A DNA stretch of 9,524 nucleotides from an uncultured Erythrobacter sp. GTDB lineage: Bacteria > Pseudomonadota > Alphaproteobacteria > Sphingomonadales > Sphingomonadaceae. Both the position numbers and the translations under genes were made by a program. Positions 1-5,754 of the stretch are shown here, in pieces. The stretch is taken from the NCBI GenBank assembly GCA_947258465.1, contig CAMYIQ010000255.1:1-9524 (forward strand). Direction: 5' to 3'. The notes beneath the pieces are model-generated. The model saw only the letters and a program-made list of their open reading frames with translations. It searched no databases and had not been told where the DNA came from. The number at the start of each line of letters is the position of its first letter. Within the stretch, counting starts at the first letter, position 1.

Positions 1-58
1 CCTATAAGTTGATCGGAAGCAAACCGATGAAATCGATTTTCCGCCGAAAGGAGCTCAC

Positions 59-634
59 TTGAATTTCTTCTCGCCCAATCTCGCAATCGTCTCCCGCAAG
101 GGACCGACGATCATGCTGGCCAGCGGGAAGCGCTTCGATCTGCTCGACCCGCATAACAGTGATTTCGATATCGCCGACATCGCGCACGGGCTTGCGCATG
201 TGTGCAGATATGCCGGACAATGCAGGACATTCTACTCTGTCGCCGAGCACTCGATCCTCGTCAGCGAGACGGTCGAGGACTTCGCCTTCGAGGCTCTCCT
301 GCATGACGCCGCCGAAGCCTTCATCGGGGATATCACACGCCCCCTCAAGCAGCTGCTACCTGATTACAAAGCGATCGAGGCGGACATCGAAGCTACGATA
401 AGTGCGCGATTTCAGCTGCGAAGCGATGCGAGACCCATCATCAAGAAGGCAGACCTGCGGGTGCTCGCAGCAGAGCAAATACAGGTGATGGCCCAAGGTT
501 GCGCCGATTGGGCAGAAGATGCCGGGATCGAACCGGCAGACATCAAGGTGCGAGGCCTTCTTCCAGCGGATGCCAAGGCCGAATTCCTCCGCCGTTTCGA
601 GGCATTGCGTCCAAAAGCGATAATCGCCACCTAA
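59..634 (+). CDS. HD-domain phosphohydrolase, YfbR-like (probable 5'-nucleotidase), on the integrated element
   Basis: 191 residues. The metal-binding pattern of the HD/YfbR superfamily is visible: H64 in SVAEHSILVS, the H82-D83 doublet in LLHDAAEAFIGD followed by D91, and D132 in KKADLRVLAAE. YfbR of E. coli is a metal-dependent 5'-deoxynucleotidase acting on dNMPs, and the spacing here matches that family, including the downstream ITRPLK segment. Substrate is inferred, not shown. The start is a TTG: AAAGGAG at 47-53 sits 5 nt upstream, better than the internal ATG at codon 19, though family similarity only begins near residue 20 (LASGKRFDLLDP). There is no signal peptide, so it should be cytoplasmic. 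It lies on the element side of the comM junction, reading towards the 822-1814 gene. Homologues of this type are common on phages and genomic islands, where a role in nucleotide-pool control is plausible. Confidence 0.85.
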   Translation: MNFFSPNLAIVSRKGPTIMLASGKRFDLLDPHNSDFDIADIAHGLAHVCRYAGQCRTFYSVAEHSILVSETVEDFAFEALLHDAAEAFIGDITRPLKQLLPDYKAIEADIEATISARFQLRSDARPIIKKADLRVLAAEQIQVMAQGCADWAEDAGIEPADIKVRGLLPADAKAEFLRRFEALRPKAIIAT

Positions 635-821
635 GGCGCAGCCAGATCAATCTAGCAGAAGCGTCTGAGCCGGATTGGCCGAGGACATGTGGCGTGGCCG
701 CCTGTCTCCATTAAATGGATGGAAACGCAAGATTTCTTAAAAGTTTTCTCTGAATGAGGAAGAGAATCTGGGTCTTAGCCAAGAGGGAAAAGGCTCCTTC
801 ACTTCATTCCGGAGAATTCAA

Positions 822-1814
822 ATGACCATGCATTGGGACAGCGCCAAGGATCTACAGCTGATGAAGCTCATCCTCGAGCGCGAGAACTCCCTTCGCGGTG
901 ACAGCGCCCTGGACAACCTCAAGGGTCAACTCCGTCTCGAACCGCACCCGCACCGCAAACATCTCAACGAGCTGTCGGTGAAGCTCAAGCTGGGGCGCAA
1001 GATCGAGGTCGACCTCTACGGCGTCATCTCGCGATCGGAACCGTCACTCGATGAAATCGCCCAATCGACCAGTGAACTCCTCGACGGCATCGACGACATC
1101 GATCGCATCAGTGACATGCTGGTCGAAGAAATCACCGAATTGCGCCAACATCTTCGGAAGAAGTTGGCGGCCGAGCGCCGCAAGGGGGCGCGTATCGACG
1201 CGAGCATCGGGATCGGCAGGGTGGAAGTCGACTATGCGCGAGATACCGGGCCGGTCCTGGCCCTCGAATACGTTCGAGAGGACCTGCGGGTTCACAGGAC
1301 GGAGTTCATGGTCCAGTCGACCACCGAGATCGACGAAGCGTTCGAAGATATTCGGGAGGAACTTCTGTGGCATTCGGCTCAATTGACGGAGCTCGAGTCA
1401 ATCGGTGCCGTCGGACAGGTCCATCCCCTGTTGGTGCACGCAATCCGTCAACGCGATCTACCTCTCGAGGCCACCCTTCGATCAATCTATCAGAACGACG
1501 ATCAGTCGCAGTCCATCCATCTCGAGAACGACGCAAACATCGTGGTGTACTGGAAAGCGGGCGCTCTGACCGGTACTTTCCGGGTCGGTGACGATGTTCG
1601 CTTCCAAGAATGTCGCATTAGGCTCGGAGCCGGTCGAAAGTCCGTCCCGGCGTCCGCGACGGGGCGCGAGATCGCGGAAGTGGTGAACCTTGCGGACCCA
1701 CTTCCGCAGGGCGTCCGCATCAAAGCTGTCCGCAAAGGATACGACGAAGGGCAGGAGCTGGTCGTCGAAGCTACGCCGATACCCTTCGACGCGCAGGGTA
1801 AGCTGATCACTTGA
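822..1814 (+). CDS. Hypothetical protein, 330 aa, no recognised family
   Basis: I do not recognise this protein. The start at 822 is supported by GGAG at 811-814 with a 7-nt gap; a second ATG two codons later is possible. There is no signal peptide or membrane segment. Residues 1-190 are strongly charged and look helical, with a likely coiled-coil stretch around 75-125 (many Glu, Asp, Arg, Leu). Residues 230-325 look beta-rich (INIVVYWKAG-like and ELVVEATPI segments), suggesting a separate C-terminal domain. No nuclease, ATPase, helicase or toxin motif is apparent to me. It is cargo of the element, placed between the HD phosphohydrolase (187-bp gap) and the convergent recombinase (36-bp gap). 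That position, next to the integrase at the element's end, is typical of accessory genes, but no function can be assigned. Codon use and absence of stops over 330 codons support it being real. Confidence 0.8.
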   Translation: MTMHWDSAKDLQLMKLILERENSLRGDSALDNLKGQLRLEPHPHRKHLNELSVKLKLGRKIEVDLYGVISRSEPSLDEIAQSTSELLDGIDDIDRISDMLVEEITELRQHLRKKLAAERRKGARIDASIGIGRVEVDYARDTGPVLALEYVREDLRVHRTEFMVQSTTEIDEAFEDIREELLWHSAQLTELESIGAVGQVHPLLVHAIRQRDLPLEATLRSIYQNDDQSQSIHLENDANIVVYWKAGALTGTFRVGDDVRFQECRIRLGAGRKSVPASATGREIAEVVNLADPLPQGVRIKAVRKGYDEGQELVVEATPIPFDAQGKLIT

Positions 1815-1821
1815 AGATAGG

Positions 1822-1851
1822 GCGATCGGTCGACCATTCCCAGCCGATCGC
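1822..1851. terminator. Candidate bidirectional stem-loop between convergent genes
   Basis: GCGATCGG (1822-1829) pairs perfectly with CCGATCGC (1844-1851) around a 14-nt loop. It lies between the stop of the 330-residue gene (1814) and the stop of the recombinase (1851-1853), overlapping the latter by one base. Its position suits a shared terminator for two converging transcripts. There is no good T-tract on either side, so classical Rho-independent termination is uncertain. Confidence 0.35.
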
Positions 1852-3473
1852 TACTTCCCTTGCTGTGTTTCTCGAATGGGATCGATTCGCCCCCTGATCC
1901 ATTCGGTGTCTCCTTGGATATCGTTGTAATCGATAACCACCGACCATTCATCCGCGACGGTCATGGTAACGCCTATGATTTTGGGGCCATGGAATGAGAG
2001 CTGGGTCACCAGGGCGTGCACCGCGGATCGAACCTTGGTGCGTGCCTCGAAACGCAACTCCTCGTCCTCGTCATGCAGGGCTTCGCGCAAACGATTGATG
2101 CGGGCCCATTGTTCCTCCCTGCTGGGAGTGTGTACCAGTTCGAGCAGCCGTCCGCGTGCCTCGTCCAGAGCCGACTGCGCACGGTCCACGCCTTCAGCCA
2201 TCTCTGCCCAGGCAGCCTGTGCCTCGTGTCTTCCAGACTCGATCGCGATGCGTAGAGCTGACTCGGCCTTTGCCTTGGCAACGTCCCAGACGCGTTCCAA
2301 TCGAGCGACCTCGATCTCGAGATCGCGCACTTCCGACTGGGATGCCGCGTGATCCTCGTGAAGTGCCTCGTAGATGATCGGATCGAGGATGCCGCGCTCC
2401 CAGATCGCGTAATTATAGTGCACCCCGTTCTCGCACCCCCGGCCTCTCTGGTAGCCGTCGCAGACCAGATAGTCCTCGTTCACCCACGATCCGTCGGCTC
2501 GCTGCTTTCTGCCTTTCCCCCTGAATGTCATCTTGGATGAACACGCTTCGCATCGGGCCAGTCCCGAGAAGAGGTTGACCAGCTTCCGCCCGCGACCGGT
2601 CGATGTCCGCGATCTCTCCCTCATCGCGTTCATCGCGCGGCGGTGAAGGTCTGCATCGACGATCACCGGATAGTAATCGAGGACCACCTCACCGGTCATC
2701 GACCGCTTCGTCCCACGAGCCTTTCTGGCCGTGTGCAGCTCCCCGATCACCGCCGGATTACGAAGGATCTTCTGGACATACGAAGCGTGCCACGCTTCCG
2801 CCCTTCCGAAGGTGGGAACGCCTTCGAGGTTGAGGTTCCTGGCGATATGCTGTTTGCCCAGCCCCGCCACCGTATCCTCGAATATACGGCGCACTATTTC
2901 CGCTCGAGCCGGAATCGGGATGAAGACCGGGGGTGTTCCGACGACCTCGAGCCATGCTGGCGCGCGGCGGGTCATCACGAATTTCTCGCCTGCGTTCAGT
3001 CGGCGGCGCTTCGCCGCCCATGCAGCGGCCAATCTCTGGCTCTTCTTGTCTGATTCCTCGTGGCTGAGCTGCGCCTTGACCACCACCTCGATGATGCTCG
3101 CCATGTCGAAGTTGCCCTTCGAATAGCGCCGCGAACCGTCGACGGTTGCAACCACCACACCGGCTTCGGTGAGATTCATCATCCATAAGAACACCTTGCC
3201 CGGCTCTTGGCGCGACAGACGATCGATCTTCTCGCAGAGAAGGATGACACCGTCCGGGAAGCGACCGGCATCCACCGAGGCTACGAAATCCCCGAGGGCA
3301 CCGGTTGAGGCATGTTCGCCCTTGAAGGCACTGATGCCATCGTCGACAAGCTCATCCACCACTCGCCAACCATTGTCGGCCGCGTGTTGCCGACAATCCT
3401 GGCGCTGCCTTTCGAGACTGGAGCCCTTTGCCTGTTCGGCGCTCGACCAACGAATGTAGATGACGCAATCCAT
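1851..3473 (-). CDS. Large serine recombinase (site-specific integrase of the element)
   Basis: 540 residues, a normal length for a large serine recombinase. The N-terminal resolvase domain (about 1-155) begins DCVIYIRWSSAEQ, with S10 as the expected nucleophile, followed by SSLERQRQDC, DDGISAF and the active-site helix KIDRLSR (82-88, Arg85 and Arg88). A Recombinase domain follows (about 165-290). A zinc-ribbon has cysteines at 308, 311, 338 and 347, and a charged coiled-coil (about 378-475) precedes a beta-rich tail. Such enzymes join attP and attB through a 2-bp crossover and need no host factor for integration. Start: ATG at 3473-3471, with AGGA on the minus strand 8 nt upstream (3485-3482). 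The start lies about 30 bp from the broken comM end, as expected for an integrase next to its attachment site. Everything needed for activity appears intact. It reads in the same direction as comM'. Confidence 0.95.
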   Translation of the reverse strand: MDCVIYIRWSSAEQAKGSSLERQRQDCRQHAADNGWRVVDELVDDGISAFKGEHASTGALGDFVASVDAGRFPDGVILLCEKIDRLSRQEPGKVFLWMMNLTEAGVVVATVDGSRRYSKGNFDMASIIEVVVKAQLSHEESDKKSQRLAAAWAAKRRRLNAGEKFVMTRRAPAWLEVVGTPPVFIPIPARAEIVRRIFEDTVAGLGKQHIARNLNLEGVPTFGRAEAWHASYVQKILRNPAVIGELHTARKARGTKRSMTGEVVLDYYPVIVDADLHRRAMNAMRERSRTSTGRGRKLVNLFSGLARCEACSSKMTFRGKGRKQRADGSWVNEDYLVCDGYQRGRGCENGVHYNYAIWERGILDPIIYEALHEDHAASQSEVRDLEIEVARLERVWDVAKAKAESALRIAIESGRHEAQAAWAEMAEGVDRAQSALDEARGRLLELVHTPSREEQWARINRLREALHDEDEELRFEARTKVRSAVHALVTQLSFHGPKIIGVTMTVADEWSVVIDYNDIQGDTEWIRGRIDPIRETQQGK

Positions 3474-3520
3474 GGGAAATTTCCTACGCGGTGTAGGTAT
3501 ATATTACCTTAACAGATTGT
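3474..3520. other. Element/comM junction: attachment half-site (attL or attR)
   Basis: comM coding similarity ends at the codons for NLL (about 3510-3518), after which the frame reads one more codon and hits TAA at 3506-3504. The 30 bp between that stop and the recombinase start is AT-rich, unlike the surrounding DNA. It holds three overlapping symmetrical elements: GGAAATTTCC (3475-3484), CCTAC-N5-GTAGG (3483-3487/3493-3497) and AGGTA-N5-TACCT (3495-3499/3505-3509). Imperfect inverted symmetry is expected of a serine-recombinase attachment arm. The exact crossover dinucleotide cannot be fixed without the other junction, but should lie near 3505-3520. The partner half-site is not in the window. 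Confidence 0.65.
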
Positions 3521-4163
3521 GCCCGCCCGCGGCGGCGATTTCGAGCGCGCGCTTGGCGGTTTCCTGCCCTTTGACTTGCTTGAGATCGGCGCCGCCCGGT
3601 TCGTTTTCAACCACGCCGGGTTCCGGATCGGGCAGGTGCTGCGTGCCCTTCAGATGGTTCAGCAGGCTGGCCAGATCGGGCGCGGCGCAAACCGGCACCT
3701 CGCTTGCCCAGCGCGCTTCGCTCCCCTGCGCCTTGGGACAGATCAGCCCGACTTCCGCCTCGCTCGCATGGATCGCCGCGAGCAGCACGCCGGGCGAGGG
3801 GACGATCCGCGCATCGAGCGCCAGTTCGCCCACCGCGATCCAGTCCCCCAACTGTTCGGCATCGGTCACGCCCATCGCCGCCAGCAGCGCCAGCGCGATC
3901 GGCAAGTCGTAATGCGAACCTTCCTTGGGCAGGTCGGCGGGCGAAAGATTGATCGTAATTCGCTTGGGCGGCAGAGCCAGGCCCATGCTGGCCAGCGCGG
4001 CGCGCACGCGCTCCTTGCTTTCGCCCACTGCCTTGTCTGCCAGACCGACGATATTGAACTTGGGCAGGCCGGGGGCGACCGAGCACTGCACCTCCACGCC
4101 GCGCGCTTCCAGGCCCAGATAGGCCACCGTTCTAACCAGAGCGACCAGCGTTAACCCCCACAC
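3504..4163 (-). pseudogene. comM: comM (YifB/Mg-chelatase-like ATPase), 5' fragment split by the element
   Basis: This encodes the N-terminal lon-protease-like domain of ComM/YifB: LVALVRTVAYLGLEARGVEV, PGLPKFNIVGLADKAVGESKERVRAAL, and ITINLSPADLPKEGSHYDLPIALALLA are diagnostic. The last residues, QETAKRALEIAAAGGHNLL, are normally followed directly by the Walker A motif (GPPGxGKS). Here the frame ends R-stop, so the whole AAA+ ATPase half (roughly 270-290 residues in a family of about 500) is missing. In gammaproteobacteria ComM is a hexameric branch-migration helicase that helps integrate DNA during natural transformation. This fragment cannot bind ATP. The start chosen is GTG at 4163 with AGGA 5 nt upstream (4172-4169 on the minus strand), giving 219 residues; a TTG at 4214 would add an unconserved 17 residues. 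The recombinase follows 30 bp downstream on the same strand, so a comM'-int transcript is likely. The other half should lie past the left edge. Confidence 0.93.
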
Positions 4164-4233
4164 CGTGTTCCTACGTAAACGATGGCGCGGAACCCCCGGA
4201 TTGTCGAGAGGCAAGCACTTCCATCGTGGTGCG

Positions 4234-4270
4234 AAGAGGTATGGTTAACACCGAACCAACCATACCTCTT
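4234..4270. repeat. Perfect 13-bp inverted repeat in the comM/secreted-protein divergent region
   Basis: AAGAGGTATGGTT (4234-4246) and AACCATACCTCTT (4258-4270) are exact reverse complements separated by 11 nt. The repeat lies between the divergent starts at 4163 (minus) and 4308 (plus), 71 bp and 37 bp away. No T-tract follows on either strand, so it is unlike an intrinsic terminator. It could be an operator for a dimeric regulator or an RNA hairpin in either leader. The left arm overlaps ATGGTTAA, the complement of TTAACCAT, which resembles a CtrA half-site; this regulator is a guess. Confidence 0.6.
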
Positions 4271-4307
4271 GAGCAGGTGGAAAGCGGGCAGGCGGCAAGA
4301 TTCTGCC

Positions 4308-5198
4308 ATGTTCCGAATAGCCGCAATCTTCTTCTCCGCCCTCGCCACACTCTTTGCAGCACCGCTATCCGCGCAGTCGCTGGCATTGGTCAGCCTGCCG
4401 GTCGTCTATGTCTCCAGCCCGGTGGTCCAGCAGACCCACCAGGGCGAGGCGATCGCTCCGGCGGCAAAGGCCCGCCCCATGGCGCAGCCGCATGTGCAGC
4501 AGCAGAGCCTCGCCGCCATCCGTCCGCAGACATACCAGCCGGGTGCATTGCCGGCGTGGAAGGCGCCGACTTTCATCGACCGCCGCTTGCGCAATTACAA
4601 TCGCGGGCTCGCGCAATATGGCCCGTTCCGCGTCATCGACGCGCGCCGCGTGGCGCTGGTCGGCGAAACCGATGCCAGCACGCCGGCTTTCTTTCGTGCG
4701 ATGATGCGCGACTTCCCCGGGCTCGAGCAGCTCGATATGGTCGAATGTCCGGGTACCCGCGATGACCGCGCCAATCTCAAAGTGGGTCGTCTGATCCGCG
4801 AGGCGGGCCTGGTCACGCATGTTCCGGCGATCGGTTCGGTCCGTTCGGGTGCGGTCGAGCTGTTCTTCGCCGGTGTCGAGCGCGACATCGCGCATGGTGC
4901 CGAATTCGCGGTGCATAGCTGGATGGATGTCCATGGCCGCGAGGCGGAGGACTTTGCGATGAATGCGCCGGAGAATCGCCAATATCTCGACTATTACCGC
5001 GAGATGGGCATGAGTTCCGACCAGGCCCGCGCGTTTTATGAATTCACCAATTCGGTGCCGCACCGCCGGGCGCTGTGGCTGGATGCGAGCGATATGCGCC
5101 GCTGGACAGTACGGGTGCAACAGGCCAAGACCCCGGCGCAGCGCAAGCCTGCCCGGCCCGCCCCGACGCTAGCCTATGCCAACGTCACCTTTTCCTGA
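4308..5198 (+). CDS. Secreted protein resembling COG3904 (ClpP/crotonase-fold periplasmic protein)
   Basis: 296 residues beginning with a clear Sec signal peptide (MFRIAAIFFSALATLFAAPLSAQ, cleavage probably near residue 22-23), which fixes the start at 4308 although no strong ribosome site is visible. Residues 25-100 are low-complexity and Gln/Pro/Ala-rich. Residues 105-265 resemble COG3904-type predicted periplasmic proteins: a strand RRVALVGE, then VGRLIREAGLVTHV, SVRSGAVELFFAGVERD and HGAEFAVHSW. In many relatives the middle motif reads CASAC-like. Here S180 is kept but the flanking cysteines are absent. H203 sits where the conserved Gly-His segment is expected. A Ser/His pair in a ClpP-like fold is therefore possible but unproved. 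A leftover name such as alpha/beta hydrolase would not be well supported. It is a single-gene unit ended by the hairpin at 5256-5281 or read through into rpmH. Confidence 0.75.
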   Translation: MFRIAAIFFSALATLFAAPLSAQSLALVSLPVVYVSSPVVQQTHQGEAIAPAAKARPMAQPHVQQQSLAAIRPQTYQPGALPAWKAPTFIDRRLRNYNRGLAQYGPFRVIDARRVALVGETDASTPAFFRAMMRDFPGLEQLDMVECPGTRDDRANLKVGRLIREAGLVTHVPAIGSVRSGAVELFFAGVERDIAHGAEFAVHSWMDVHGREAEDFAMNAPENRQYLDYYREMGMSSDQARAFYEFTNSVPHRRALWLDASDMRRWTVRVQQAKTPAQRKPARPAPTLAYANVTFS

Positions 5199-5211
5199 CA
5201 CGTTGTTGGAC

Positions 5212-5240
5212 TTGACCTCGGGGCCGGTTTCGCTTAGGCG
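5212..5240 (+). promoter_or_regulatory. Candidate sigma70-type promoter for rpmH
   Basis: TTGACC (5212-5217), a 17-bp gap, then TAGGCG (5235-5240). The -35 is close to consensus and the -10 is poor by E. coli standards. The same -10 hexamer and 17-bp gap follow TTGACA at 9012-9017 in this window, which supports a shared local promoter form. Transcription would start about 5247, leaving a leader of about 90 nt before the rpmH ATG. Confidence 0.5.
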
Positions 5241-5255
5241 CGCGGCCCTGTAGGC

Positions 5256-5282
5256 GGTCGCTTGAACAAGCGGCCCTTTTTG
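5256..5282 (+). terminator. Intrinsic-terminator hairpin upstream of rpmH (terminator or attenuator)
   Basis: GGTCGCTT (5256-5263) pairs with AAGCGGCC (5268-5275), one G-T wobble, around the tetraloop GAAC, and is followed by C then five Ts (5277-5281). This is a textbook Rho-independent shape. It may end transcription of the secreted-protein gene (stop at 5198). However, the best rpmH promoter candidate (5212-5240) lies upstream of it, so it could also act as a leader attenuator for rpmH. Confidence 0.65.
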
Positions 5283-5338
5283 TTGGTGCGAATCGTTCGG
5301 GCCGACAGCCAACCAAATTCTTTTGTAAGGACGATCCG

Positions 5339-5473
5339 ATGAAGCGGACATTCCAGCCCTCGAACCTCGTGCGCTCGCGCCGTCATGGTTTCTTCGCCCG
5401 CAAGGCTACCCCGGGTGGCCGCAAGGTCCTGCGTGCGCGTCGCGCTCGCGGCCGCAAGAACCTCTGCGCGTAA
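5339..5473 (+). CDS. rpmH: 50S ribosomal protein L34
   Basis: 44 residues, the standard bacterial length: MKRTFQPSNLVRSRRHGFF, then RKATPGGRKVLRARRARGRK and a short NLCA tail. The pattern KRT(F/Y)QPS at the start and the RxRRxxGR-type basic end identify L34, a small, very basic protein of the large ribosomal subunit that binds 23S rRNA. AAGGA at 5327-5331 is 7 nt before the ATG. It opens the conserved rpmH-rnpA-yidD-yidC-yihA cluster. Unusually for so small an operon opener, the next gene core begins about 280 bp further on, across a stretch crowded with stem-loops. Its own leader holds a terminator-like hairpin, so its dosage may be set by attenuation. No residue looks abnormal. Confidence 0.97.
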   Translation: MKRTFQPSNLVRSRRHGFFARKATPGGRKVLRARRARGRKNLCA

Positions 5474-5478
5474 TTTGA

Positions 5479-5730
5479 TTTGACCCTCAAACGCCGGGCG
5501 GCGGACATCCGTCCGCCTTGGCTTCGCGGCAGTGGCCGCGGCGGGCAGTCGCCCTTGCGGGCTCCCTCTCGGGAGCCCGTTCTGGTTTGAGCCAAATGGA
5601 TTTGCGCGATCATCCGGAGCGCGTCGCCTTGGGAAAGCGCAAGCGCGCGCCCAAAGCGACGCGGCCGTCACCTCGCATGAGCGAGGATGCCGCACCCACG
5701 GATTTCGGTGCGGAAGACGAAGACTCTTCG
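5479..5730 (+). other. Tandem stem-loop region filling the rpmH-rnpA spacer
   Basis: This stretch holds no gene I can defend, but contains consecutive hairpins: GGCGGAC/GTCCGCC (5500-5517), CGCGGC/GCCGCG (5525-5540), CGGGCTCCC/GGGAGCCCG (5558-5579), CGCGTCGC/GCGACGCG with an inner TTGGG/CCCAA after one mismatch (5620-5663), CCTCGC/GCGAGG (5671-5686), CCGCACC/GGTGCGG (5690-5713) and CGAAG/CTTCG (5718-5730). A weaker TTTGA/TCAAA lies at 5479-5491. Four of these have exactly 4-nt loops. The 5558-5579 hairpin, followed by TTCTGGTTT, is the best candidate for partial termination after rpmH. The frame of rnpA stays open back to 5518, so part could encode an N-terminal RnpA extension. Confidence 0.55.
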
Positions 5731-5754
5731 GCCCGTTTTGCGTATCCGGTACCC

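Noticed and set aside
1..58. Short ATCGG/CCGAT stem at 12-28 as a terminator of an earlier gene
   Set aside because: The stem has five pairs, and the only T-run is several bases further on. The upstream gene is not visible.
684..706. Hairpin GACA-bulge-GGCG/CGCC-TGTC after the HD phosphohydrolase as a terminator
   Set aside because: It has a short, bulged stem with no T-tract, and is compatible with chance.
3483..3497. Shared regulator for the recombinase junction (CCTAC-N5-GTAGG) and the 9033-9046 palindrome
   Set aside because: The half-sites are in opposite order and the spacing differs (5 versus 2), so the resemblance of TGTAGG is probably chance.
4164..4214. Longer comM start at TTG 4214
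   Set aside because: The added 17 residues are not like ComM N-termini. GTG 4163 has a well-placed AGGA and lies just before the conserved LVALVRTVAYLG.
4141..4260. Full CtrA box (TTAA-N7-TTAA) upstream of comM
   Set aside because: TTAA occurs at 4151 and 4245, but neither has a second TTAA seven bases away on either strand.
4182..4307. Upstream start for the secreted protein at 4182
   Set aside because: It would place 42 charged residues before a clear signal peptide and run through the 13-bp inverted repeat.
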